From positions 1 through 21,169 of the forward strand of contig NZ_UQYC01000031.1 in assembly GCF_900545205.1 (NCBI RefSeq): a DNA stretch of 21,169 nt, read 5' to 3'. The notes under the pieces were generated by a model, which saw only the letters and a list, made by a program, of their open reading frames with translations, did not search any database and had not been told where the DNA came from. The position numbers and the translations under genes were made by a program. Position 1 is the stretch's first letter, and every line of letters starts with the position of its first letter. Source of the DNA: an uncultured Veillonella sp. GTDB lineage: Bacteria; Bacillota; Negativicutes; Veillonellales; Veillonellaceae. This document shows, piece after piece, positions 1 through 8,059 of the stretch.

Positions 1-2
1 GA

Positions 3-752
3 ATGCTTCCTGCCATCGATAAAGCAGAAGTAAAACGATACGCAGGACTTCGTCATGCAGAGGATTTTCCTCAAAATTATGTAGACGAAGCATGTAAAGA
101 AATCCAGTTATTAGCTACACCAAAAGGTGTATATCAAGAATACGATTATGATGCTGAAACAAAGACAATTTTGAGCAATCCACCGCTTAAAATTGAAGGT
201 TCCATCATTGAAAAACATCTAGAAAAGTCTACAAAGGTCTATGTATTAGGCGTAACAGTAGGCGAAGATGTAGAGATTCGCAGTGAACAGTTATTCAAAC
301 AAGGTAACTATACTGTAGGTTTATTACTTGATGCAGCAGCTACAACAGCAGTAGAACAAGTAGCAGATCAAGTAAATGAAGTTATCAATACAATTGCTAA
401 AAAGCAAGGCTATAAACCAACATGGCGCTTTAGCCCTGGCTATGGTAACTGGCCATTAGAAATTCAGCCACAACTAGCTAAAATTATCAAAACAGAGATG
501 ATTGGCTTACAAGTAACAGAGAATTATTTATTGTTTCCACGTAAGTCTGTAACAGCTATCATCGGTTTGATGCCAGCTAACGAAGACATCAAAACTAAAC
601 GCGGTTGCACATCTTGTTCCCAAAAGGATTGTGCATCTCGTAAATTACCAGAAAAGGCGTCTGTAACGTCTAATAACGAAGGCGAAGAGGGTTGTAACAA
701 AACAACAGCTGAAGCCTCTGGTATCGCTATGAAAGGCCAACCAACAGAATAA
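3..752 (+). CDS. MetH reactivation-domain protein (stand-alone AdoMet-binding domain)
   Basis: This 249-residue protein resembles the C-terminal activation domain of cobalamin-dependent methionine synthase, encoded here as a separate polypeptide. In the family this domain binds S-adenosylmethionine and reductively remethylates cob(II)alamin that forms when MetH is accidentally oxidised. The sequence shows the AdoMet-binding signature RFSPGYG at residues 142-148, followed by NWPLEIQ. After the domain, a cysteine cluster (C202, C205, C210) leads into a polar Ser/Thr/Asn/Glu-rich tail. The next gene is a MetH that lacks this domain, which supports the assignment. The ATG at position 3 fits the usual N-terminus, but its ribosome-binding site lies outside the window, so a start slightly upstream cannot be excluded. 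The role of the cysteine tail is unknown; metal binding is only a guess. Confidence 0.85.
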   Translation: MLPAIDKAEVKRYAGLRHAEDFPQNYVDEACKEIQLLATPKGVYQEYDYDAETKTILSNPPLKIEGSIIEKHLEKSTKVYVLGVTVGEDVEIRSEQLFKQGNYTVGLLLDAAATTAVEQVADQVNEVINTIAKKQGYKPTWRFSPGYGNWPLEIQPQLAKIIKTEMIGLQVTENYLLFPRKSVTAIIGLMPANEDIKTKRGCTSCSQKDCASRKLPEKASVTSNNEGEEGCNKTTAEASGIAMKGQPTE

Positions 753-768
753 TGTTTCACGTGAAACA
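753..768. other. parS chromosome-partition site
   Basis: The 16-bp palindrome TGTTTCACGTGAAACA is identical to the consensus ParB/Spo0J binding site. The symmetry extends two bases further on each side (751-770). It starts directly after the stop codon of the upstream gene and ends about 20 bp before the metH SD sequence, so it lies inside a transcribed operon. parS sites cluster around oriC in most bacteria, and this one is about 12.8 kb from dnaA. No parA or parB gene is visible in the window. Confidence 0.93.
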
Positions 769-801
769 TTGTAACATTTAGGATGATAAAGGAAGATGTT
801 T

Positions 802-3237
802 ATGTATATATTTGACGGTGCTATGGGCACAATGCTTCAAGCTGCAGGCTTAGAAGAGGGCTATTGTCCAGAATTATTTAACGTAGAAAAACCAGAAGTA
901 GTAAAGAATATTCACGCCCAATACTTACAACATGGCAGTGATGTTATCACTACAAATACATTCGGTGCTTGTGGTCTTAAATTAGAAGATTACGACTTAC
1001 AAGATTGTGTAAGAGAAATAAATATTGCCGCTGTAAAGGTAGCAAAAGATGCTATTGCAGAGTTTAAACCATCTGCTCGTGTAGCGGGTTCTATGGGTCC
1101 TACAGGTCGTTTCTTACAACCATTGGGCAACATGAGCTTTGACTCTATTTATGACACATACCGCGAACAAGCTGAAGCATTGATTGAAGGTGGTGTAGAT
1201 TTCATTATTATTGAAACTATCATCGACGTACAAGAAATGCGCGCCGCTTTATTAGCATCTCTTGATGCTCGTGAAGCAGCAGGAAAGACAAAAGAAGATG
1301 TACAAATCATCTGTCAATTTTCTTTCAGTGAAGACGGTCGTACTATTACAGGTACACCACCAGCAGTTGCAACTACTATCGTAGAGGCTATGGGTGCTGA
1401 TATTATCGGTATTAACTGTTCCCTTGGACCTGAACAAATCACACCTCTTATTGAGGAAATTGCAAGCGTAACAAACTTGCCAATTATCTGCCAACCAAAT
1501 GCAGGTATGCCTCAATTAATTAATAAACAAACTGTATTCCCACTTACAGCAGAAGAAATGGGTCCATTGATGCTTCCAATCGTAGATGCAGGTGCCAGCT
1601 ATGTAGGCGGCTGCTGTGGTACGACACCAGCTCATATTCAAGCTATTTCTGATGCTGTGAAAGCACATACACCTAAAGAACGTGCTCACGTAAAACCTAA
1701 AACAATCATTACGAGCCGTACTAAATTGTTAGAATTAGGTCACAATACAAAACCTCTTATCATTGGCGAACGTATCAACCCTACAGGCCGTAAAGTTCTT
1801 GCTCAAGAGTTACGCGATGGCTCTTTCATCCGCGTAAAACGCGATGCTTTGGACCAAGTAGAAGCAGGTGCAGACATCCTCGACGTAAACATGGGCGTAG
1901 CTGGTATGGACCAAACTCCATTAATGGAACGTGCTATCTTCGAATTATCCATGCTCGTTGAAACTCCATTGTCCATCGACACATTGGATCCAGCAGCTAT
2001 GGAAGTAGCTCTTAAAAACTACCCAGGTCGCGCTCTTATCAACTCCGTAAATGGGGAAGAGGAATCCATCACTCACGTTATGCCTTTGGCTAAACGCTAT
2101 GGTGCAGCTTTACTTTGCTTGCCAATCTGCAGTGGTGATTTGCCTGAAAAAGCAGAGGACCGTGTTGCTTTAGCTGAAAGCATTGTAAATCGCGCTTACG
2201 GTTATGGTCTTCAACCACATGACTTATTACTTGACCCATTGGTATTAACACTTGCCAGCGGTGAAGATAGTGCACGCCAAACATTGCGTACATTACAGTT
2301 ATATAAAGAGAAATTTGGCTTCCCAACAGTAATGGGCTTGTCCAATATTTCCTTCGGTATGCCACAACGTCCTTACTTGAACGGCCAATTCTTAACAATG
2401 GCTCTTGCTTGTGGCTTAACAACACCAATTATGAACCCATTAAATTATCCAGCTAAAAAAGCGTTCGTATCTAGTACAACACTATTAGGCTGGGACCCAG
2501 GTTCTGCAGAGTTTATCAAAGAATACGGCTACGAAGACGAAACAAGTGCTCCTGGTAACGCTGCTCCAAAAGGTCCTGAAAAGAAATCCTTCGACAGCAA
2601 TGATCCTTTAGCTAATATCCGTGCTTGCGTAGAACAAGGCGAAAAAGAAGCTATTGTTGACCTTGTGAAAAAAGCGTTAGCTGACGGCATGGACCCATTA
2701 GATATTACGAAAAAAGGCTTATCTGAAGCGATGAACGTAGTAGGGGATAAGTTCGGCTCTGGTAAATTATTCTTACCACAAGTAATGCTCGCTGCTGAAA
2801 CAATGCAAGCTGCTTTCAACACAATTAAAGAAATCATTCCTGCTAGTGAAAGCTTAGATAAAGGTACAGTCGTTGTGGCTACTGTTAAAGGCGATATCCA
2901 CGATTTAGGTAAAAACATCGTAGCAGCCTTGCTTGAAAACAATGGTTACAAAATCGTTGACCTCGGCAAGGACGTTGATCCAGAAGTTATCGTTCAAGCA
3001 ATTAAAGACAACAAGGCGGCTCTCGTTGGTATTTGTTCCTTGATGACTACAACAATGCCTCAAATCGACAATACTATCGCTGCTATCCGCGCTGCAGGCC
3101 TTAAAACTAAGGTCATGGTTGGTGGTGCCGTAGTATCTCAAGACTACGCAGACCAAGCGGGCGCAGACATCTATGCTAAAGACGGTATCGCTGCCGTTAA
3201 CCACGCAAACGATTACTTTGAAACATTAGAAAAATAA
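802..3237 (+). CDS. metH: Cobalamin-dependent methionine synthase, without activation domain
   Basis: The enzyme transfers a methyl group from 5-methyltetrahydrofolate through cobalamin to homocysteine, giving methionine. Domains in order (residues counted from 796): a homocysteine S-methyltransferase barrel to about residue 290 with zinc ligands C208, C273 and C274 (INCS and GGCCGTTPAH); a pterin-binding barrel from about 315 (IGERINPTGRK, DVNMG); a helical cap from about 610; and a B12-binding Rossmann domain with DIHDLG, whose His at about 702 is the lower cobalt ligand. At about 811 residues it stops after the B12 domain. The activation domain of long MetH proteins is instead supplied by the upstream gene. 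I prefer the ATG at 802 over 796 because SD AAAGGA (788-793) is 8 nt from 802 but only 2 nt from 796. Confidence 0.95.
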   Translation: MYIFDGAMGTMLQAAGLEEGYCPELFNVEKPEVVKNIHAQYLQHGSDVITTNTFGACGLKLEDYDLQDCVREINIAAVKVAKDAIAEFKPSARVAGSMGPTGRFLQPLGNMSFDSIYDTYREQAEALIEGGVDFIIIETIIDVQEMRAALLASLDAREAAGKTKEDVQIICQFSFSEDGRTITGTPPAVATTIVEAMGADIIGINCSLGPEQITPLIEEIASVTNLPIICQPNAGMPQLINKQTVFPLTAEEMGPLMLPIVDAGASYVGGCCGTTPAHIQAISDAVKAHTPKERAHVKPKTIITSRTKLLELGHNTKPLIIGERINPTGRKVLAQELRDGSFIRVKRDALDQVEAGADILDVNMGVAGMDQTPLMERAIFELSMLVETPLSIDTLDPAAMEVALKNYPGRALINSVNGEEESITHVMPLAKRYGAALLCLPICSGDLPEKAEDRVALAESIVNRAYGYGLQPHDLLLDPLVLTLASGEDSARQTLRTLQLYKEKFGFPTVMGLSNISFGMPQRPYLNGQFLTMALACGLTTPIMNPLNYPAKKAFVSSTTLLGWDPGSAEFIKEYGYEDETSAPGNAAPKGPEKKSFDSNDPLANIRACVEQGEKEAIVDLVKKALADGMDPLDITKKGLSEAMNVVGDKFGSGKLFLPQVMLAAETMQAAFNTIKEIIPASESLDKGTVVVATVKGDIHDLGKNIVAALLENNGYKIVDLGKDVDPEVIVQAIKDNKAALVGICSLMTTTMPQIDNTIAAIRAAGLKTKVMVGGAVVSQDYADQAGADIYAKDGIAAVNHANDYFETLEK

Positions 3238-3263
3238 TTTCTAATTTACATGACACAAAACAA

Positions 3264-3337
3264 GGTGAAAGCTCATCTTAAAAACTTATTTTGATAGTGA
3301 AAACCACGTAAAAGAGTAAACAAGATTAGCTTTCACC
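3264..3337. repeat. Inverted repeat with GTGAAAG/CTTTCAC ends (metH-metF gap)
   Basis: Arms GGTGAAAGCTCATCTT (3264-3279) and AAGATTAGCTTTCACC (3322-3337) are complementary with one mismatch and enclose a 42-nt A-rich loop. No T-run follows, so this does not look like an intrinsic terminator. The same arm sequence recurs in the mnmE-jag gap, where the right arm and its flank share TTAGCTTTCACCATA, and in shorter form between yidC and yidD. It could be a small mobile or structural element or an mRNA-processing hairpin; function is unknown. Confidence 0.7.
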
Positions 3338-3362
3338 ATATGTATAGATCAAGAGGTACATG

Positions 3363-4220
3363 ATGACATTAAGAGAGAAACATCAACAAGGGAAGTTCAC
3401 CATCACTGTTGAATTAGACCCACCAAAGAGTAGTTCTGCTCAAAAAGTATTCGACCAAGCAGCGCGTTTAAAGGGTAAGGTTGACGCTATCAACATCGCT
3501 GATAGCCCTATGTCCAAAATGCGTATGAGCCCAATTTCCTTGTCTTATTTGTTACAACACAATAAAGATATCGAGACTATTTTCCACCTTACATGCCGCG
3601 ACCGTAATATCATCGGCTTACAATCCGAATTACTTGGCGCTGCAGCACTTGGCGTAAATAATATCTTAACCCTTACTGGTGACAAACCAGATAATGGGGA
3701 CCATCCATTTGCACAATCCGTATTTGAAGTAGACTGCATGGGCTTACTTAACATCGCTAAAACTTTGAATTCTGGCAAAGACTTGGCAGGTAATGACTTA
3801 GACGAGCCTACAAACTTCTACATCGGTGCTACTGGTAACCCTGGTGCACCAGATTTAGAAATTGAACGTCAAAAATTGGCTGCTAAAATTAAAAATGGTG
3901 CGCATTTCGTACAAACACAACCAATTTACGATTTAGAACAAGCAAAACGCTACATCGATAAAATGTCTGAGTTCGATGTGCCTATTATGCTCGGTTTAAT
4001 TCCACTTAAAAGCTTTAAAATGGCCACATATCTACACGAAAAAGTGCCTGGGATAAATCTTACACAAGAAATCCTAGACCGCGTAGAAAAGGGCGGTAAA
4101 GAAGCGGGTACAGAAATCGCTATCGAAACATTGGAACAAATCAAAAAAATCGCTGCAGGCGTACATATTATGCCTTTAAACGATATCGATACAACATTAC
4201 ATATCATTGACCACGTATAA
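3363..4220 (+). CDS. metF: Methylenetetrahydrofolate reductase (MetF family)
   Basis: It is predicted to reduce 5,10-methylenetetrahydrofolate to the 5-methyl form that the neighbouring MetH uses. The protein of about 285 residues is one FAD-dependent TIM barrel, close to the usual bacterial MetF length. Visible family features are the early acidic VELDPPKSSSAQK segment (position of the catalytic Glu), HLTCRDRN, LTLTGDKPD and the FVQTQPIYD segment. It lies 125 bp after metH on the same strand, with the GTGAAAG inverted repeat between them, so it is probably co-transcribed. There are two in-frame ATGs, at 3360 and 3363. The second is preferred because SD AAGAGGT (3351-3357) is 5 nt from it, compared with 2 nt from the first. 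The electron donor cannot be told from sequence alone. Confidence 0.9.
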   Translation: MTLREKHQQGKFTITVELDPPKSSSAQKVFDQAARLKGKVDAINIADSPMSKMRMSPISLSYLLQHNKDIETIFHLTCRDRNIIGLQSELLGAAALGVNNILTLTGDKPDNGDHPFAQSVFEVDCMGLLNIAKTLNSGKDLAGNDLDEPTNFYIGATGNPGAPDLEIERQKLAAKIKNGAHFVQTQPIYDLEQAKRYIDKMSEFDVPIMLGLIPLKSFKMATYLHEKVPGINLTQEILDRVEKGGKEAGTEIAIETLEQIKKIAAGVHIMPLNDIDTTLHIIDHV

Positions 4221-4238
4221 GTCATTATGAGATTATCA

Positions 4239-4300
4239 TAGAACACCTTTCCCACAGACTCCATAGTAACCCTAAGTCGTCCTTAGGGAAAGGTGTTCTA
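4239..4300 (+). repeat. Core-hairpin repeat, copy 1 (after metF); probable metF terminator
   Basis: Perfect 15-bp arms TAGAACACCTTTCCC (4239-4253) and its complement (4286-4300) enclose the family core CTCCATA (4259-4265) to AAGTCG (4274-4279). Inside the loop, CCCTAAG and CTTAGGG (4270-4276, 4282-4288) form a competing 7-bp stem that shares the GGG of the outer arm. The right arm is followed by a T-rich but interrupted stretch on the plus strand. It may therefore act as the metF terminator as well as being a member of the repeat family. Confidence 0.75.
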
Positions 4301-4389
4301 TTTATCTTTATATACGACTTATATTATAATGAATAAACTATGTAATCCTGTTGTAAACGATATCCTTGAATAGGCTAGGGAAGATAGGA

Positions 4390-4426
4390 AAAAGAGGATG
4401 CAAATCTTAGATTTGCATCCTCTTTT
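4390..4426. terminator. Bidirectional intrinsic terminator between metF and rsmG
   Basis: A perfect 16-bp stem, AAAAGAGGATGCAAAT (4390-4405) with its complement (4411-4426), has a 5-nt loop CTTAG. T-runs flank it on both strands (TTTT on plus, TTTTCC on minus). It separates the convergent metF and rsmG genes and lies 55 bp past the rsmG stop. Confidence 0.88.
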
Positions 4427-4480
4427 GTATAGGTATCAATTGTTATCTATTATCCGCTATTACGTGATAGCACTATTAAA

Positions 4481-5233
4481 TTACACTAGCGGCTTGTCTT
4501 TAATTTCTTTTGGTTTACGTGGGTATTGTTTAGGTGTTTTACCTATTTTCTTAATGTACAGGATTGCTCGTTTATCATCCAAGGTTGGAAGTGTAACAGT
4601 ACGTACTTCTTCAATCTTAGCTTTCAATATGCTAAGGGCTTTATTGGATTCTCCCACTTCTTCTTCGTAGATGGCGCCTTTTAGAGCTATTACGTAGCCA
4701 CCTTCTTTTACATACGGTACCGTCCATTCTAACAGAATAGGTAATCTTGCTACTGCACGGCTCGTAGCAAGATCGAAGCTTTCACGATAATCTTGATGAC
4801 TAAGATCCTCTGCACGGCCATGTAAAGTAGTACAGTTCGTCAATTGTAGCTCATCCATAACGGATTCAAGGAAGGTAAGACGTTTTTTCAAGGAGTCAAA
4901 CAACGTAACCTTGAGGCTACGGTCATAGATAGCCAATGGAATGCCAGGGAAACCAGCGCCAGTACCAACATCGATAATGGACATGCCAGATTTGATGATA
5001 TGTGGGTCATAGCAGGAGAGGGAGTCGATCATGTGTTTAACCACAACCTCTTTCATGTCTGTAATCCCCGTGAGGTTTAGATATTTATTTGTTTCAATCA
5101 TGCGCGCATAATACACATAAAAGTCTTTTGCTTGCTCTTCCGTGCAAGGCAAACCAAATTCGCTCATTTGCTCCATCATATATGAAACAAATTCAAACTC
5201 AGACGCAATAGGCACATCGTATTTTTCTTTCAT
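4481..5233 (-). CDS. rsmG: 16S rRNA (guanine-N7) methyltransferase RsmG (GidB)
   Basis: RsmG methylates the N7 of a conserved guanine in the 530 loop of 16S rRNA using S-adenosylmethionine. The 250-residue protein has the class I methyltransferase motif DVGTGAGFPG at about residues 88-97, preceded by NKYLNLTGI and HMIDSL. These are characteristic of the family. A longer frame begins at a TTG at 5257, but it runs through an AGGAG placed 5 nt before the ATG at 5233, so the ATG is the better start. In many Firmicutes rsmG directly follows mnmG; here nearly 1 kb separates them, so rsmG needs its own promoter. I found no convincing one in the A+T-rich sequence upstream. Loss of RsmG in other bacteria gives low-level streptomycin resistance. 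Confidence 0.95.
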   Translation of the reverse strand: MKEKYDVPIASEFEFVSYMMEQMSEFGLPCTEEQAKDFYVYYARMIETNKYLNLTGITDMKEVVVKHMIDSLSCYDPHIIKSGMSIIDVGTGAGFPGIPLAIYDRSLKVTLFDSLKKRLTFLESVMDELQLTNCTTLHGRAEDLSHQDYRESFDLATSRAVARLPILLEWTVPYVKEGGYVIALKGAIYEEEVGESNKALSILKAKIEEVRTVTLPTLDDKRAILYIKKIGKTPKQYPRKPKEIKDKPLV

Positions 5234-5966
5234 AAGTGCTCCTAATGAATTATTCAATATTTATATGATAGTGAAAGTAATCGACATGTAGTTAGAAAAT
5301 CTCATGTCATATGGTAGATCATATTAACAATATATAAGTTATAAGAATAGTATTTCTTATTTCAAAGGCTATAAAACTCAAAAATTTGCGTTCTACACCG
5401 TTTTTAATCTGTTTTATATAAGTTTATATATAGAAACTAATAAAATGACCATACAAGCGAAATATTTAAGTCATTTTTCTTTATATTATAGCATATTCTC
5501 AATTAATTCTCATTTAAATAGATTTATTTTCTAAAAACACCATATGAACATAGAGTAGGAGAGGTATTAACTATTTATTATCATTTAAATAATGATATTG
5601 AGAAATCGGTCCATCTTTTTAACCTGTATTTTCAACCTGTTATCAAGTTTTCAAATCCTTATCCTATTTTAATGTAAATCTAAATTTCTTTACACCAATC
5701 GATCAATCATTGTAAACCTATTTTGTTAACCTTTTACCTCATCTTTTTCAATTTTATTATTCATCTTTTCATCAACTATATTTCACAGTTTATTTCCAAT
5801 TTATCACTATGAACTTTTCTTCACTTATAGAATATTTTGTCTACTCTGAATATACATTTAATGTACTTCTCTAGTGTACATATTTTAACTACAGAATATT
5901 ATATATTTTATAAATATACAAACATTTGCTTATATAGAATTCTTTTACATCTATAAAAAATAAAAC
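5234..5966. other. A+T-rich intergenic stretch, no recognisable gene
   Basis: This interval of about 730 bp has no ORF with a plausible start, SD and length on either strand, and no match to the core-hairpin repeats or to DnaA boxes. It is rich in A+T, and from about 5600 to 5850 the plus strand is strongly pyrimidine-biased. Small symmetries are present: TATCATT/AATGATA around a TAAAT loop (5579-5597) and ATGTAC/GTACAT near 5860-5880. The rsmG promoter should lie at its left end. It could be a decayed gene, for example where other Firmicutes carry noc/parAB, but nothing in it shows this. Confidence 0.6.
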
Positions 5967-5995
5967 TTGCGAATAAACTTATTTATGGATACACT
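5967..5995 (+). promoter_or_regulatory. Sigma-70-type promoter for the 37-codon ORF
   Basis: A TTGCGA -35 hexamer (5967-5972) and a TACACT -10 hexamer (5990-5995) are separated by 17 bp. The predicted transcript starts near 6002, leaving a leader of under 20 nt that contains the SD GGGAGGTGG. Confidence 0.5.
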
Positions 5996-6019
5996 ACCAT
6001 TAATAGGGAGGTGGTACCC

Positions 6020-6133
6020 ATGAAACAAAAATTTATGTGGATATTATTTAAAATGGGCCTATCATTATTTACTCCAGACTATATGAGCCAAGGTCGCGAA
6101 ATCGATGAGCATCAAGAACGAGAAGCCCTATAA
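6020..6133 (+). CDS. Small protein of 37 residues, unknown function
   Basis: The ATG at 6020 follows a strong SD (GGGAGGTGG, 6006-6014). The frame encodes 37 residues beginning MKQKFMWILFKMGLSLF and ending in a charged tail, EIDEHQEREAL. The N-terminal half is hydrophobic with interspersed lysines, so it could be a short membrane-associated or amphipathic helix; there is no Lys-rich signal peptide with a cleavage site. A promoter lies directly upstream and a strong hairpin terminator begins 3 bp after the stop codon, making a complete single-gene unit. It is antiparallel to the flanking mnmG and rsmG. I do not recognise the protein. Reality as a gene rests on the promoter-SD-ORF-terminator arrangement. 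Confidence 0.68.
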   Translation: MKQKFMWILFKMGLSLFTPDYMSQGREIDEHQEREAL

Positions 6134-6135
6134 CT

Positions 6136-6170
6136 AAAAAAGCTAGCTAATATAATTAGCTAGCTTTTTT
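6136..6170. terminator. Bidirectional intrinsic terminator between small ORF and mnmG
   Basis: Stem AGCTAGCTAAT (6141-6151) pairs with ATTAGCTAGCT (6155-6165) around a 3-nt loop. It is flanked by A5 on the left and T-run on the right, which extend the stem and provide a T-tail on either strand. It serves the 37-codon ORF on plus and mnmG, whose stop is at 6188, on minus. Confidence 0.9.
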
Positions 6171-6187
6171 CTATGTAATCACATATT

Positions 6188-8059
6188 TTATTTGCTTCGA
6201 TTGTATTGTTCTAATTGAATCAACAGAACAGATACGTCCGCAGGGGATACGCCAGAGATACGGCTTGCTTGGCCGATGGAGTGAGGGCGGATTTTATTGA
6301 GCTTTTGTTGAGCTTCAAGGGAGATGCCCTTAATTTGTGTATAGTCCCATTCTTTTGGAAGAATTTTTTCTTCTAATTTACGAACCTTATCAACTTGGTC
6401 CATTTGCTTTTTGATATAACCTTCGTAAGTAATGGAGATATCAACAGCTTCTTCTACGTCAGGCGTATAGCGTTTTAAACCAAATGCATCAGCTACGATA
6501 GCATAGGAGAGTTCATTACGTTTTACTAAATCATAAGCATGAATACCTGTTCTAATAGGTGCTGTACCTAAACTTTCAAGCAAAGCTTGTGTTTCCTTGG
6601 ATGGATTTACAGGTGTATTTCGTAACATATCCATTGCTTCTTCGATAGCAGCTTTCTTAGCTGTAAATTTAGACCAACGATCGTCTTTTACAAGACCGAT
6701 AGCACGACCTTTTTCAGTGAGACGCATATCTGCATTATCTTGGCGAAGTAATAGACGGTATTCGCTACGGCTCGTCATCATACGGTACGGTTCATTTGTA
6801 CCTTTTGTTACGAGATCATCGATGAGAACACCAATGTATGCTTCGGAGCGAGCAAGGATAAATGGTTCTTTACCTTCAAGCCATAAAGCTGCGTTAATAC
6901 CAGCCATGAGACCTTGAGCAGCGGCTTCTTCATAGCCAGATGTACCATTAGCTTGACCAGCAGAGTAGAGGCCTTCAATATGTTTTACTTGAAGGGCTGG
7001 TGTCAGTTGTGTTGGGTTTAAACAATCATATTCAATAGCATACGCTGGGCGCATGATTTCTACATTTTCTAAACCAGGAATGGTACGAAGGAATGCATAT
7101 TGTACGTCCATAGGAAGGGATGTACTCATGCCTTGTACGTACATTTCGTTTGTGCCTGTACCTTCTGGTTCTACGAATAATTGATGGCGTTCTTTATCGG
7201 CAAAGCGCACCACTTTATCTTCGATAGAAGGGCAGTAACGAGGGCCTACACCTTCAATTTTACCACTATACATTGGAGCGCGATGAATATTGCTTGTAAT
7301 AATTTCGTGCGTTTCTTTGTTAGTATAGGTCAACCAACATACATCTTCATTACGGTTGATCCATTCATCCATAAAGGAGAAGGAGTGGTGATGTGTATCG
7401 CCTTCTTGAACCTCCATGTTTTCAAGGTTAAGAGTGCGTTTATCTACACGAGCTGGTGTACCAGTCTTAAAGCGCATCAACTCAATGCCATTGTCCAGCA
7501 AGGATTGAGAGAAATGTTCCGCTACGCGTTGACCATTTGGTCCACCTACGTAGTCAATGTCGCCGATGAGAATTTTACCTTTCAAATAGGTACCTGTACA
7601 AAGAACGACAGCTTTAGCACCATAGAACTCGCCAAGCTCTGTAACGATACCTGTTACCTTGCCATCCTCAACCTTAAGCTCAGTCACCATGATTTGCTTA
7701 ACATTGAGGTTCTCTGTATTTTCAATGGTTTGTTTCATCAAATGTTGGTATTTAATTTTATCCGATTGGCAACGCAAGGAATGAACGGCAGGGCCTTTAC
7801 CCATGTTGAGCATACGCATTTGAATAGCCGTAGCATCCGCGTTGATACCCATTTGACCGCCTAAAGCGTCAAGTTCATAAACAAGATGGCTTTTACCAGG
7901 ACCACCAACGGCAGGATTACATGGCATAAGCGCAATATTATCTAAACTGATGGTCGCCATCAACGTGCGATGACCCATACGAGCAGCGGCGAGAGCCGCT
8001 TCACAACCAGCATGACCACCACCGATGACGATGACATCATAATTATCTACTGTGTACAT
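6188..8059 (-). CDS. mnmG: tRNA uridine-5-carboxymethylaminomethyl modification enzyme MnmG (GidA)
   Basis: MnmG is the FAD-dependent partner of MnmE. The complex installs the carboxymethylaminomethyl group on U34 of tRNAs that read split codon boxes. At 623 residues it has the standard length. The FAD-binding motif VIGGGHAGCEAA is at residues 11-22, and PCNPAVGGPGKSHLV, SGYEEAAAQGLMAGINAAL and RMMTSRSEYRLLLRQDNAD are intact family signatures. The C-terminal helical domain that contacts MnmE is present (YEGYIKKQMDQV, ISGVSPADVSVLL). It lies downstream of mnmE on the same strand, separated by about 190 bp containing a core-hairpin repeat. An AAGGA lies 11 nt before the ATG, a long spacing, so translation initiation may be weak. 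Confidence 0.97.
   Translation of the reverse strand: MYTVDNYDVIVIGGGHAGCEAALAAARMGHRTLMATISLDNIALMPCNPAVGGPGKSHLVYELDALGGQMGINADATAIQMRMLNMGKGPAVHSLRCQSDKIKYQHLMKQTIENTENLNVKQIMVTELKVEDGKVTGIVTELGEFYGAKAVVLCTGTYLKGKILIGDIDYVGGPNGQRVAEHFSQSLLDNGIELMRFKTGTPARVDKRTLNLENMEVQEGDTHHHSFSFMDEWINRNEDVCWLTYTNKETHEIITSNIHRAPMYSGKIEGVGPRYCPSIEDKVVRFADKERHQLFVEPEGTGTNEMYVQGMSTSLPMDVQYAFLRTIPGLENVEIMRPAYAIEYDCLNPTQLTPALQVKHIEGLYSAGQANGTSGYEEAAAQGLMAGINAALWLEGKEPFILARSEAYIGVLIDDLVTKGTNEPYRMMTSRSEYRLLLRQDNADMRLTEKGRAIGLVKDDRWSKFTAKKAAIEEAMDMLRNTPVNPSKETQALLESLGTAPIRTGIHAYDLVKRNELSYAIVADAFGLKRYTPDVEEAVDISITYEGYIKKQMDQVDKVRKLEEKILPKEWDYTQIKGISLEAQQKLNKIRPHSIGQASRISGVSPADVSVLLIQLEQYNRSK

Noticed and set aside
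3238..3362. Cobalamin or SAM riboswitch before metF
   Set aside because: No B12-box or K-turn-like conserved sequence is visible; the gap is explained by the GTGAAAG inverted repeat.
5233..5257. TTG start for rsmG at 5257
   Set aside because: The reading frame is open, but the SD AGGAG lies downstream of it and is placed correctly for the ATG at 5233.
7181..7864. 227-codon open frame on the plus strand
   Set aside because: It is fully antisense to mnmG, has no SD, and its composition is that of a mirrored coding strand.
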